This document shows positions 12,001 through 25,469 of a stretch of DNA of 64,000 nucleotides, in pieces (positions within the stretch are counted from its first letter, which is position 1; the number at the start of each line of letters is the position of its first letter). The stretch comes from Rotaria sp. Silwood1 (taxonomy: Eukaryota; Rotifera; Eurotatoria; Philodinida; Philodinidae), in NCBI GenBank assembly GCA_905250075.1, contig CAJNOP010000016.1, positions 1,978,426 through 2,042,425 of the forward strand. Reading direction: 5' to 3'. The notes beneath the pieces are model-generated. The model did not search any database. It worked only from the letters and a program-made list of their open reading frames with translations, and had not been told where the DNA came from. A program made the position numbers and the translations under genes.

Positions 12001-15000
12001 TCTTTTTTTTCAGCTTCGAAAAGCAGTTGTTGATCATGTTAGTGATACATTTGTGGCTACTAATGTTCCACTTCTTGCTTTAATCGATGCAGCACGACGT
12101 GGTAATATTCAATTAGTTGAAGAAACTGCTCAAATCTTCATAGAACATGCAGCTAAACTAATTGAAGTACACTTCAAAAATATTTTATTATTAAAGAGAA
12201 ACAATTTTTTTGTTCTTTCAGGTTGCTAATGTTGTATGTTCAATGTCTGATTCTATTGAAGGTATAAAATTAGTTCGTGTTACTGAAAAACAAATTGAAA
12301 ACCTTGCGCCACAAGTAAAGAAAACTTTTGTTTTTTTTTTCTGTATACAAAGTCAAACATCAATGAATTCTTTTACAGGTTGTAAATGCTGCACGTATAC
12401 TTGCTGCACGTTCAACATCAAAAGTAGCTCTTGAAAATATGGATATATTTCGTGATACATGGGAAAAACATGTTCGTTTATTAACTGATGCTGTTGATGA
12501 AATTACAAAAATTGAAGATTTTCTTGCTATTTCGGAAAATCATATACTTGAAGATATTAATTCATGTATTCAAGCTATGGTTGAACGAAATCCAGATCGT
12601 ACGTATATGAAAAACAAATTTTTTTTGTTTTAGATTTGAGGAAAATAAGGAACGTTTATATTTTGTTTTATTTAGGTGTTGATCGTACAGCAGGAGCTAT
12701 CCGAGGACGATCAATGCGTGTTATTGATGTAGTTACAGCTGAAATGGAAAAATATGAACCAGGAGAATATACAGAAGCTGTTATGGAAAGTGTGCGGGTT
12801 CTTCGAGATCACGGTAAAAGAGAAATTTTTTGTGTATTGAAATACAGAAAAGAAGAATTTTTGTATCTAGCTATGCCAAATTTTGCCGAAAGAATTCAAA
12901 TAGCTATTGATATTCTTCGAATGAAATCTGCACAAGATAATAGAACAGTAAATAAGAATAGTTTTGTTTTTGCTATAAAATAAAATTTGTTTTTTTTAGT
13001 ATGAATTAACTGAACAAGAATTAATTGAAGTATCAAGTAATGTTTATCATTGTATACGTGATATTCGTAATAGTGTATTAATGAATCCGGTAAGTTCAAT
13101 AGAAAATTTTCGATATAAATATAGAACTATATAAAATATTTGAAAATAAAAATATTCTTAGCTTATTTTTCTAATAGGAGAAGTGTGTTGTTATTTCACG
13201 CTAGCTGACACTATAGAAAATTAGTTTGTTTCTCATGTTATAATCCTTTTATTTGAAACATATGTAATCACTTCTATATAGATATGTATGTTATGAAGAA
13301 ACAGCAGTTAGTTAATGGGTAACTTTTCTTCGGTAGACATATTTTATATTCAAAGTTTGTTAAAAAATTTGAAATCGAAAATATTGAACAATGGAAATTT
13401 TGATTAAAACTTCGGTTATTTATGATTATTCTTGAAATAAAATAGTTCGAAGATTAAAGTATAACATACAATACAAATCTTGCGTAGAGTTATACTCAAA
13501 GTAATGACGCCGGTGAGTAACTGAATTGTTGCATGTTAGACAAATACTCTCGCGACACTTGTTCTCATTATACTGAAAGCGAAAGGTTGTATCAAGATAG
13601 AGATTAATCTGAGGACAAGATCTATATCTGATTCCGTAACTTCTCTAATTGGCTTTTGATTACTTAGTGTTGTAAACAAGAGCCATATGGAAGAAAATAT
13701 CAGAGAAGCAACAGTTGTAGATTTAAATACAGCACTATTGTACAAATTAGAGCACTAGTGTAGTATTTCTCTTTACATACATTAATGCCACAAACAGTTC
13801 TCTCTAATTCTTCGATATTACATCATTCTTTAATTAATATGATAATAATCAAATTCCAATGAAAACTGCTCATCTCTATTTTAAATAGATAAATTTTTTT
13901 TTTCTTCTATACTTCCTATTCATTCAAAAAATTATTCAGAGAGAATAATGTTTCATCTTGTAGACCAGAGTTGTTAGATAATCGAAATGAGTTTGTAAAA
14001 ATCATCAAGAAATTAACGATTAAATGCGACTTGATACATCTGCAAAATAAGACAATATCTGAAATTCTTGCATAAGTTCATCACTTTACTAATGAAGTTT
14101 TCTATATGACAATTGACCAAGAGCAACTATAAACTTGCCTGAATCATAACAAAAGAATGATGAACTACTTAAGAAATAAAGAGCATTGTTTGGAGTATCA
14201 GTGCATATAAAAAGAAAATTTCCTCGAGCTAGCCATGCGATATTATAGAGCCGGCGTTATAATTTTTGATGTATCGTAAGTATATGAATTCGAAAATTTG
14301 AATGTTAATATAGATTGTCTCATGAATCATCACGCATGAGAAAATAGGTCAATGACAACCATTTAATGCCGTTCTTTTCACTTTTTTCTTCAATGAATCA
14401 TGCTAGACAAAAATATTCGTCAGTCTGTAGGAATAAAGTTCAATGCTTGTTAAAAATTATGCTTACAACAAAAATTAGCTCGTAAATTTCATCAAATACT
14501 GTTCATGATTTGTTTATTTATGTGCAATTAGAAAAAAAACTACTAATAGTATAATTATACTCATGTAAATCAAAAAAAGGTTTTCGAACTGTACGTATTT
14601 TATAATTTTTTAGGATCTTGAATGGCCAAGTGATGATGAGGAAGGTTTAAATGAAGAAATTTATGCTCCATCTCAAACATCAAGTCATGGACCATCATCC
14701 GATGGTCAACAAGTCGATCTTGAAATGCATCCAGGCAAAAATGATAATCCTAGTCGAGTATGAATCGATAATATATTTTTTAATTTTATTTATATTTTAA
14801 TGATTTATAAAAATAAGGATATGATGAGACGATTACCAAAAGAAGAACGCGAACAAATTGAAATTCAAGTTGAAGGTTTTAAAAAGACGAAACGTGATTT
14901 TGAACGTGAAGTACTTAAATGGGATGATCGTGGTAATGACATAATTGTTCTTGCTAAAAGAATGTGTATGATTATGATGGAAATGACTGATTTTACTCGG

Positions 15001-15823
15001 TAAAATTTTTAAGAAATGATCTTTTTTCAATACAAAAGTTTAAACGATCTTTTTTTTTTTAGTGGCCGTGGACCATTACGTACAACAATGGATGTAATTA
15101 ATGCAGCAAAAATGATATCCGAATGTGGATCAAAATTAAATAAATTAGCTAAAGATATTGCAGCTCAAGTAAATTGTTGAATACATTTCTTTTAATATCA
15201 ATATAAAATTATTTTTTTTTTGATAGTGCGTTGAATCTCAGTCGAAATCTGATTTGGTTGCTTATGTTGATCGTAAGTAGTCATTCTATTTTTCGTATGA
15301 AAGTTTCTTATTGTTTCATTCTAAAGGTATTACTCTCTATTGTCATCAATTGGATATAACAAGTAAAGTAAAAGCTGATGTACAAAATATAAGTGGTGAA
15401 TTAATTGTTAGTGGAGTATGTATTTCTTTTTTTTTTTATAACTTAATTGAAATTTTTAATTTAATATTGTTTTTTCATTAGCTTGATAGTGCAACCTCAT
15501 TGATAACTGCGGCAAAAAATTTAATGAATGCTGTTGTGCTTACAGTTAAAGCATCGTATATTGCATCGACGAAATATCGTAATAAATCGGGAAATAAAGA
15601 GGTAAAATTTATTTAAGATTTTCATGATGATTTGTATTGACGTTACTTTTTTTGTTTTTCTTTATTCTTCATTAAGCCAATTGTTCAATGGAAAATGCGT
15701 TTACCTGAAAAAAAACCATTGGTATTAATCGATCGACAAAATGAATCAGATTCACGCATAAGAAAAGGTTCGGCTAAAACACGACTTGAACCATTGCATG
15801 TTCTGAGTCAATTTCAGAATTAA
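9008..15823 (+). CDS. CTNNA: Alpha-catenin (vinculin superfamily)
   Basis: Links the cadherin/beta-catenin complex to actin at adherens junctions. Twenty exons join in phase: 9008-9103, 10026-10212, 10272-10438, 10492-10611, 10668-10937, 11004-11207, 11266-11346, 12014-12166, 12222-12314, 12379-12598, 12676-12813, 12871-12947, 13000-13089, 14614-14757, 14818-14999, 15063-15168, 15227-15272, 15327-15415, 15482-15601, 15677-15823. The product is 909 residues, close to human alpha-catenin (906). Recognisable segments run along its length: EFADDP, ARALLTSVTQLLILADL, ISGAALLADS, TKTRDLRKQ, FLAISENHILEDIN, DRTAGAIRGR, WDDRGNDIIVLAKRMCMIMM, KNLMNAVV..VKASYIAS. The C-terminal actin-binding bundle is intact. 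A small acidic linker with GPSSDGQQ replaces the human one. The long introns are the first (922 bp), the seventh (667 bp) and the thirteenth (1.5 kb). Confidence 0.96.
11805..11945 (+). CDS. Candidate alternative first exon of alpha-catenin
   Basis: Inside intron 7 an ATG opens 47 codons (MYVYLCAGSPNPIHKS..., rich in Ser and Thr) ending at a GT donor (gtagca). It splices in phase 0 onto the exon at 12014 exactly as the normal upstream exon does. The protein would lack the first 375 residues, including the beta-catenin-binding and dimerisation region, and keep the M and actin-binding domains. The donor is weak and the exon may be fortuitous. Transcript data would decide. Confidence 0.4.
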
Positions 15824-18158
15824 AATGAAAATAATTTTTTTTCAAATTTGAATTTGAGTTTGTTCATATTATTAATGTAATCTGTAAAATTCCATCTTTG
15901 TTTCGTTTCCATTTTTCTTTAATACTTTTACGAATATTCTTTATATCTGATATAACGATTTCCATTATTTGTGAAAATATAGACTTTCAGTTGTTTTTTT
16001 TTAATGTGCATTAGTTCCATCTTATTGGTTCTAATTGTGAATTAAACATTTCTACTAGTAATATAATCATATATTTGCCATATTGATCATCATTTTCATT
16101 TATATTCATGACTAAGAATTTTGATGGCTTTTTCAGGTTTTTTGATTAAATACTTTACCTTAACGTTCATCTTTATTTCATGATTAGAGGTTATTAAAAA
16201 CATAGGATTAAACTATTTATTGGAATAACGATGATTATTATCAATCGTTTTTCTATAATTAGAAAAAATTTCAATTTTCAGAACAGGTAGATCTTAACGA
16301 ATAGAACAAAATTTGTCATCCTGCACGCTGTCTTCTCTAAGATATTGGCATCACAATGGCGAAAAATGACACTCTCATTTCTCTGATATGTTATGTTCGA
16401 TCGACCAGAAAAGTTTTTTTGTCAGATACTAGAGATTGCTTGGGGTGAATATCTTTTATTTTTTATTCTTTGGATACAAGAGCCAAAGGATCGAAGGTAT
16501 TCTACGAAACGCATGTTCTGTTGAAAAGAACCATCAATATTTGAAAAAAAATTATCCGTTCCACACCGCGTATAGTAATAATATGTGCAAAAAGTTTCAG
16601 CTCGATTGAATATACTATGTCAGAGAAACAGAGACATTGCTGTACTTTTTTCATGCAAAAATTGGCTCGAGACAAATTCGATTCGTTATTTCCGTTATGC
16701 AAATTTGATTTTTTAATGTTTAAAGACAATTTTGGGATTTCAAAATTACTCAACAGATAGATTCCATTTTCAGACTATACAATGGACACGAAAAAAAACA
16801 AAAACTATAGATCAAGTCAGGGGTAACTCTAATTGTAGAGATTATTTGTTCATCGGAAGAATTATATTTAGAGTAACTTAAAAGAAAATTCACATTCAAT
16901 ATGTTAGTTTCCAAAATAGTTAATGAATTTATCAACAATAAATTGTAGAGTATATCATTCCGGTAGCATAGAATGAGACAAAATTTTTATATTTTGAAAA
17001 TTGTGATCCGATTTTTATCTGTACAGGTAATAGTAGTTTTTTTAGTTTGAAGAAGGAAAGAAACAATAAAGCAGAATATAGAATTTAATACGACGAAACC
17101 TCTATTAGTGTACATCTTCCATTTTGATCAAAATCTAGTTCCTACGAAAATGTTGTATTAACAATCACAATTGCAATCTTACCCTTTCTTAAATGATCAC
17201 AGGCGTACTTTTCCTTCCTCTCAGAGATGTACAAGATCGAGACTTGTGGTCTCTGTTCCCGTCTAGAGAAAACTATTCCAGATATTCTCTTCATAATTTT
17301 CAGCTGCTGCACTATAAATGTTGTCATATGTGTGTTGTAATTGTGGGTGTCAGAAAATGGCATCACATCTTATGTTAAATGAAAAAATTCAATTTATTAA
17401 TGGTAACAACAATTGTCATGATTTATCACAATATAAATTAGCTGAAAATTGAATATTTCATTTGTTTATGTCTCCCATATTTTAAAATGAAAATTCGAAG
17501 GTTTCGATGTACTGAAACTTCATGCATAGATATATATGGATGATATTCTACAGTAATTTTCATCAAAGTCACATCCATCGAAAACATAACAATAAAACAG
17601 AACTATTCGAAAGTACGCCAAATTTTCTATTCGATTGCAAAAATTTTTAAATTTATAAATATTTAAATGAAGAAAGATGAACAATCTTCTCAAAAGTTCC
17701 GCTCGAATTCAATCAAGAGAAGTTTTTCTAGATTAATGAATCCCGATATACAACCAAAATCGCTAGAATATATTGTTATTCTTATTATTTATGGTCAGAA
17801 ATGATCATTTACAATTTATAGAAAGCAATATCCTCAATTGAGAGTTATTAAAAATTTCCTACTTCCGTACTTCTTTTGTGTTTTGTGTCCGTCAACTTGG
17901 ATGAGATAAAATGCAATATGATCACACAGCTGAAGATATTTCAATGAGATTCAATTTTGCGAAATATATTTTTCGATCGGATCGATTAAAACATTATTTT
18001 TATTCACAAAAAAAAAAACAAAAACAAGTCGTTATTAAATAAAACAAGACTTCTACGTTCAAAAGAATTTGGATTAAAAACTTTACTAATTAGCACCGAA
18101 ATAATTATGTTTATTCAGCCTATAAAAGTATATATTATGACAACAAAAATAAAACGAT
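15824..18158. other. Convergent intergenic region, no gene seen
   Basis: Spacer between the 3' ends of alpha-catenin (plus) and gamma-tubulin (minus). It must contain both 3'UTRs. An ATTAAA at 16041-16046 is a possible alpha-catenin polyadenylation signal. Open frames here are short and show no family motif. Confidence 0.5.
18110..18115 (-). terminator. Polyadenylation signal of gamma-tubulin
   Basis: AATAAA on the minus strand, 43 bp downstream of the gamma-tubulin stop codon, a normal distance for a short 3'UTR. Confidence 0.6.
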
Positions 18159-21100
18159 CTAAATTGAATATTCGCTCACTTGAGTTGTTTCTGTATTACC
18201 AAAATTAATATAATCTTTTTTTGTTGCTGCACGATATTCATCCATAAGTCCTTGTACAGCCTAAAATTCAGAAAAGATAATAAAAAGAAAAAAAAATGAA
18301 ACTTAATGTTTTACTTCACGCGAATCATTAAATTCATCGAGATTCTCTTTAAACATTGGTAATCGACGAAAATTTTCTACGAATGCTTCACGTTTTATCA
18401 ATTTATCATAATGTTCACATATTCGATCAAATAACTAAATGAATACAATTCAATTTTATTCTATAAATAAAAAACCAATAGCATACTGATGAAATGCCTG
18501 TATGATTAGCAAGCATTAATCCACTAACACGATGTTGTGTTGTAATATATGGTGATTTTTTTGATAAGGCTACTTGAATTGATGCTGGACCCCATGGAAT
18601 AAAGTCTGCTAATTTTCGTTCACGAATACGCATTAAACTTTTATGTACCTATGTTCATAGATCAATTTATAGAATAAGAAAGCAATACAAAAAAGAAACA
18701 GAAAATACCTCAGATGGATCAACTTCACCTTGAATTATATTCAATATTGAAACATAACAATGAGTTATATTTTTATCACGAGATGCAGTTGTAACCATAA
18801 CATTTTTTGGTTGTAATAAGCGACGCATTACATCAAGAACAGTTGTTTTACGTACTTCAGATTCCTATTACACTTATATGAAATATAATAATGTAATCAA
18901 ATATTTTACGTACTGTATTATCAGATGTTAATGGTGTATAAGCCGAAATGAGAAAATGTAAACGAGGTGTTGGAATAAGTGAGGATATAAGACTAATTAG
19001 ATCGTTATTCATATAACCTGGATAACGAAGCGTTGATGTACTACCAGACATAATTGTTGATACCTATAATAAAATTTATAAATTATATAAAAAATTTTAA
19101 AAAAAGAAAAAAAGTAAATTACTAATTGATTAAGTTCAGCTAATGTGGGTGTCGTCTTTTTAAGACGTTCAGTAGCAATACGATTTAATGCTGTATTATC
19201 TAAGACAACCTATTTAAATAAAAATCAGTAAGAAAATATTTAAATTAATTTGCTTTATATAAATTTCACTTACAGTACAATCAGCATTTTCAGTTAAACG
19301 TTTGAGTGTTAAAACTGAATTATATGGTTGGACAACTACATCTGCCTATTGAAAGAAAAGATTCTTATGTATACAAGAGAGTATAATCAAATGTTGAAAC
19401 CATTTGAACAAACATCTTTTATTCATAAATAGACCTTAATATCATAAGGAAAAGCTGAAAAGAATTAATTTTCTTGAATCTTTATTCTTGAGTTATGCAT
19501 GCATTATAAAATGACCGATCATGAGCAAGATCTTTAATGAAAAATCAAACGAACGAAGTTCGGTCACAGTCTTATTTTACGGAAAGCATCAGTTGCTGGA
19601 AAATTTCAAGATCTTTAGGTACTTATTCTAACTAGTTATTAATCAAAGCTTCAAACTGATACTCGTTTATTCAATTTTTTCTTAAAATATCTTTTTCATG
19701 ACCGGAAATCTACTAATGCATTTATAACTCAGCAAGAAAGGATCAAGGAAATGAATCCTTTTCAAATTTTTCTATATCACAACGATGCCAAGTTATGATT
19801 AAAGGATGGAGTCGAAATGACCTGTATATCCAACAAGATGTCTTCGTTAGTATTTTCAATCAAATTAAGTCATATGTTCAAACCTTATTTATCACTGATG
19901 AACTAATCTTTCAATTTTACGCGAAACATATTCCGAACTGTCTGCTAAATTATAGAAACATAATCCAAATTATTTTTAAAAATTTATCATACACCCTTGT
20001 TGATTGACGAAAAATTAACTAAGGTTATTATTGCCTAGAAACCTAAAGAATTTCTAAATAACTAATGATGATGTAGTCTTTAAGTTACCCAATAATTATA
20101 TGGTTAAATCGATTATCACATTGTCTATGAATATTTTCGATTAACAGCTTGAGACAATTCATTATAAATATGATTTTTCTCGCGAATCAGTCAAGTGAAA
20201 ATTGTTATTCTATGTTTTATATTTGATCTTAATTTATGATAATGAATACAGCACTATTTACTAGAGCTTTCAAAGATACATTTCTTTCGTATTATTCAAT
20301 ACAATGAAGATAGAAAAGGAAAAAATTGAAAAATTAAATTCTTATTTAACTTAGTTTTCTTACCACTTCATTTGTCATAGGAAAAACCGAATAAGTTTGA
20401 ATCAATTTTTTTGGAAATCTATCAAAGAAACGTATAATTGGTAATAATAATTTGAAATATTTGTTCACCGATCATTGAGTTTTTCGAGGATATTACTACC
20501 CATTCCTGATCCTGTACCACCAGCAATTGAATGACAAAGTACAAAGCCCTATAAAAATAAAAATTGAAAAAACTAATAAATTAAAAATGAAACTAACTTC
20601 AAGAGAATCACCATTATCAGCTTCACGATCAATAATATCAAAAATTTCTTCAGACAATTTATCGCCTTGATGATAACCTTGAGCCCAATTATTGCCTATA
20701 AACAACATGATTATTACATTCAAGGTTATTAGTTTTTTGTAAATAAAAAACATACCAGCGCCTCCACCATCTTTTGACATATAAACATTCTCAGGATTAT
20801 ATAAATGCTTATATGGTGATTTCAAAATACCATCAATAACACGAGGTTCAAGATCAAGTAAAACAGCACGTGGAACGTAATGTTGATCATCAGCCTAATA
20901 GAAATAAAAATATTTCATTGATCAACAAATATATTGAACAAACCTGATAGAAAAAGACATCTTTTCTATCAGAGCCTTCTGTTGCAAATGATTCTAGTTT
21001 GCCTTCAGGGCTTATTCCATGTTCAGCACATAGTTGCTTCCAAAATTCCATACCGACTAAAGAATAAACGAACATTAAAAAATGATCAATTTACAAGAAC

Positions 21101-22274
21101 AACTTAAAATCATGATCAATGCTATTCGAATATTTAGAATTCACTAAGGTAACAGTTGATAAATATTAGAATTTCACATGAAAAACTGTTAAAACGTCTT
21201 TTCTTATTATTGATTAAAAATTGTTTTTAGACGATCAAATATTCTTAAATAAAAATTCTATTCTTTTTCAATTCATGTATATTGGTATTCTTCTTTTCTT
21301 TGAAATACAAAGGAAATAATCTTTACAATGTATCAAAGCACCTTGAAATACAAATAAGAAGTGTACAGTTCAAGTTCATTTTCTTTTATAAATGGTTATT
21401 ATTTAAATGCAATTATGTCGAACGAAGTAGTTGATGTAAACAGTCTTTTCAAAGAGACTAATCATATGAAAGCCATATTGTCATGGCTGAATGACTATGT
21501 TGTTCAACATGTATATATAAGATCCTATATTCAAACGTGAATACTATCAACTATGGAATAACTGTGAACAAGTCAATAATGGCTGTTTGTTTCGGATCAC
21601 CTGTCCAATAGCATGTCGACTAGGTTGAGATATACACCTGTTCTTGTAGTTGGTTACTGTATATGGAACACTCAAACGATTGAACGCAAGAATTCTGTGC
21701 CAAGCTTCCCTTCTGTCGCAAGCCACAAATTGTATTGCTTGTAGAGTAGACATCGAGCTAGTGAATCGGCAACTATGGGCAGCAACTCATATTGTAAGGT
21801 AGTCGAAAGTCAGGAGTATACTTTCTTCTAGGTTTAGATTTAATTTACTCGTATAATAAAACAGTACTAGTAAATCAAAGAGTAGCAATTCAAAATCCAT
21901 AACTGTAAGATTTATTATTAAGAGCTAATATGCAACTTTTACTCTTCTTTATTCAAAGCGTTTCAAAGATAAAATTTGTAGCTCTCATTTTGAGAAAAAA
22001 ACCTATTCTATTAGATAATCAAGTGTTTATTTGATTTGTTATACTCTTTAAAAATCTAGATAATATTCTTACAAAATGAATGATTCTCATTGATCATCTA
22101 ACATTAAATTGTACACTAATATTATAATAAAATCTTATCAGTTTATGAAATAGACTATCATCTTATATTCAATTTATTTTGAATTTCAATAAAAAAACAA
22201 ATTTAATCATTCCTATATCACTCACTCTGATTGCCACATTGTCCAAGTTGTAATGTAATAATTTCACTAGGCAT
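18159..22274 (-). CDS. TUBG1: Gamma-tubulin
   Basis: Core of the gamma-tubulin ring complex that nucleates microtubules at centrosomes. Thirteen exons join in phase: 22226-22274, 20944-21056, 20756-20894, 20598-20695, 20469-20548, 20364-20418, 19274-19345, 19123-19209, 18914-19063, 18709-18864, 18487-18648, 18315-18434, 18159-18260. The product is 460 residues (human 451). It starts [18 protein letters not shown]. The gamma-specific [15 protein letters not shown], the [12 protein letters not shown] segment, the GTP-binding loop [10 protein letters not shown] and [12 protein letters not shown] are present. [20 protein letters not shown] confirms the gamma class. There is one oddity: the loop after TPLTSDNT reads ESEVRKTT. 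Introns 1 (1.17 kb) and 6 (1.0 kb) are long while the others are near 50 bp. Confidence 0.97.
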
Positions 22275-22991
22275 ATTCTTGTTGTATTTCTTTCAAAATA
22301 AAATCAAAATCTTCAAACAAAAGACAACAAAAGTTATAACTGCAATATCTTTGGGTATTTTAGTTGGTTAACTTATTTCCAAAAAAAAAGAAAAAAAAAA
22401 GACCAAATGATTAGAAAGAAGCAGCAAGACAACACAATTATGCTTAAATGAAGAACAAGGAAATCGTATATGAATTCATTCGATTTTCAAGCGATGTAAA
22501 GAATTTTCTTTTTGAGATAAATACGAATACACAGAGAGAAAAAAGAAAGAAAGAAAGAAAAGTATTATCAATAAGGAAGTATTCGTGAAGAATATGACAC
22601 AAACCTTTCAGACGCAGTAAAACAATCTGTTCACATTTTGTTTGTTATTTGTCTGTCTTTTGTTTCTGATTTTTTAATAATTGAGTGTTGTTTGATTTAC
22701 ACACAGACACAACATGATGATTACATTTAACAAAAAGAAACAGAAATAAAGTGATAAACATTCAATGAAATGAACATCAAAGCCAGGATTAATAAAGCGC
22801 GTTCATGTAAATCCAAAAAAAGAAAAGATCTTGTAAAGTAACACACACCGGAATAGAAGGATAAATTCTAATATATGTTTTTCCTATTTTTAAAGGTTAG
22901 AATGTTTACATGCGCGCTTACAAAAATAATAATAAAGGCTAGTGTGTGCTTAGTTATTTGTTTTAATGTGTGATAATATAATTGTTTATTT
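22275..22991. promoter_or_regulatory. Upstream region of gamma-tubulin, GAAA-rich
   Basis: A 717-bp spacer between two same-strand genes, holding the gamma-tubulin promoter and the VAP 3'UTR. A short GAAA run lies at about 22545-22561. An AATAAA on the minus strand at 22985-22990 falls just 1 bp beyond the VAP stop. No other element was recognised. Confidence 0.4.
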
Positions 22992-24893
22992 TTAATTGCT
23001 ACATGAAAAGAGAAAATAACCGAATGAAAAGCCAAATAATAATGCAATAACAAAAGCCACAAGAACAATTTGTTCAGTTAAAGTAATACCAAAAAGAACA
23101 AGACCGTTTTGTTTTTGCTGATTTGATTTAAGTCGATCGACGACTGGATTACCACCTGTTGCTCTTTGTCGAAGACCACTTTCTTGTTGCTTAAGTCTTT
23201 CCTATAACATAATTATATAAAATTGCATATTATTAAAAAAAAAGAGTAATCACTTTTAGAACTTCATTTTCATCTTTCAAACGATCAATTTCTTGTTTAA
23301 GACGTGTTTTACTTGAATCGTCAACCACATCCTAAGAAAAACAAAATATAAAGTAATAAAAATAATTTTTAATAATTAAAAAGGAATTTTTATCAAAAAG
23401 CCAACAAACAATATATTATAAAAGGAAAAAAATTAAGCAATGTGAATAAGACGAAGAAAATGAAATTTAGGTTTCGTTTATCCGTATATAATCCAATAAA
23501 TATAAGACAGAACCTGTTGACGATCTTGATTTTGAGATTGCAAAGGATTTATTGATCGTGAAACCGTCGGTGATGTTGATCTTTGATTAAAAACTGATGA
23601 TGATGAAGATGGTGTTTGTTGTTGTGTACGATTTTCAGTTATATTTGTTGACTCAATCTAAATGCGTACGATCATACATGCAAGCAAAAAAAAGAAAAAT
23701 ATAACAAGGAGAATAACATAAATGTAAAATAATCAGGCAATTTTGTTGTCAATTAGTCAAACAGAGAGCGAGAGAAAGACAAACATATAAAATCAGAACT
23801 AATTATTATACTCACATTACGTAAAGTTGGCTAGAATAAACAATTTTTTAAATTAGTTAACAATTGAATATAAACCAAAGCAAAAAAAAAACACGAAATT
23901 TAATTATAGTTAGCAGTATCATCCAAACTTTAGGGGATTACGAACGAAATTTTAGTCATTTTTTAAACTGAATTTGAAAATTATAAAAAAAAAAGGAATG
24001 AATTTTTTTCATAAACCAATCATCCTTCTAGAAATATCGATTGACTTGTTGTAAATGACATATATATCAGTTTTTTCTTTTCTTAGTGTGTCATGTGGGC
24101 GTATACATATAGTAGATGAAAGCATGAAACAAGCGTTGCTAATCACCCAGGCTAACATTGTATATGACAGAATAGCAAAGATGTCAACAAAAACTAATTA
24201 CAGTCTTCTTATCCAATTCTATCGGCTAGTGCGAATTAATTTTTTTTAATGCTGAACATAACTTCTCGATTTTTTTTTGCATTATCAAAGAATAAATTTG
24301 AATTAATTAATAGTAAGAAATAGTATGTCTTTTTCACTTACTGCATCCAATTCACGATGTCCATGTGAATCATTAGGTACAACAGCTGCTGGTTGTTCAT
24401 CAGCAAATACACATTTTAATTTTGAATCTTGTACATTAAGATTTTTTAGATCTTGTCTCCACTAGAAAAAAAATTGAAAAAAACAAATTTTATTTGATTT
24501 AATCGATCAATTGTTTTTTTTACTTACAAAATTATCCACATCTTCCATATAATTACTTGGTACAGCAACCCATTGTACCATAAATTTATGTTTAGTACGA
24601 TCATCAGGTTGACCAGCTGGTTGTGGTTGTAACATAACTAATAGAAAGAGAAAAAGAAATTGAAAAATACAACTTTTATTGATTTCTTTTATTTAACCTT
24701 GTATATTCGTCGATGCATGTGCATCAAGAAAACCACTATTTGGTTTAACACAATAACGTTTGGGTGCTGTTGTTTTAATTTTATAAGCCAATCGATCATT
24801 TCCACTATTTGATAATTTTAGTGCTGTTGTTGAAACGACATTAAATGGACCTTTAAAGACTAGATCACTATTCGGAATGAGTTCAAGTGTCAT
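22992..24893 (-). CDS. VAPB: VAMP-associated protein (VAP), MSP domain, tail-anchored
   Basis: ER tether that binds FFAT motifs of lipid-transfer proteins at membrane contact sites. Seven exons join in phase: 24698-24893, 24528-24637, 24342-24461, 23816-23830, 23514-23657, 23254-23331, 22992-23201, giving 290 residues. The MSP domain fills about residues 1-125, with [17 protein letters not shown] and the signature [15 protein letters not shown]. The proline mutated in human VAPB P56S disease lies in that signature and is kept. A Ser/Gln-rich linker follows, then a coiled coil ([23 protein letters not shown]). A C-terminal membrane anchor is at about 264-286 ([20 protein letters not shown]). 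The fourth exon is a 15-bp microexon and is the weakest part of the model. VAPA versus VAPB cannot be decided. Confidence 0.93.
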
Positions 24894-25469
24894 AGTTTCG
24901 TCTTTTTCTCAATGCAAATTGTTAAAATATTATTCTATTTTTTTTTCTGTCTTAATTTAAACAAATAGAGGAAGACAAATGAAATAAGATTACGTTGCTT
25001 TTTTTCTTCCTATATGAATGTCTAGAATGTTTAAAAAAAGTGTTAAATGTCAATTAGAACTTTTATCGCATGATCTCAGAAAAAAAAAGAATAAATAACA
25101 AATATGTATTATATAGAGAGTTAATCAATCATTTTTCATTGGAAAAATTTAGCACATTTATGCACTTCGTTATTTTATATGAGAAATATATTTCTAAGAA
25201 ATTTCATGCTAATAGAAATAAATATTTTTAACTTTTTAACATATAAAACATTTCATATTGATTAAATAAATGGAGGAGTATAAAAGGATTCTAGACTAAG
25301 AAAAGAAAAATAAGAATAGATATATACAGTTTAGACAAGAAAATATAAACAAGAATTTATTTTCTTTTGTTGAAATAAAATAGAGAAAAAAAAAATCAAG
25401 CACTTTAAATTTTTTCTAGAGCAAATAAATATCAATCTAGTTCAATTTTGATTGCTTAAATTAAAAAAA
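24894..25469. promoter_or_regulatory. Divergent promoter region, VAP and MTHFSD-like gene
   Basis: A 576-bp AT-rich spacer between divergent start codons. TATAAAAG at 25279-25286 is a possible TATA box for the plus-strand gene, about 185 bp before its ATG. The region is otherwise long A and T runs. Confidence 0.4.

Noticed and set aside
24055-24249. Open frame on the plus strand within the VAP region
   Set aside because: It lies in a VAP intron, has no splice partners or recognisable motif, and no start context.
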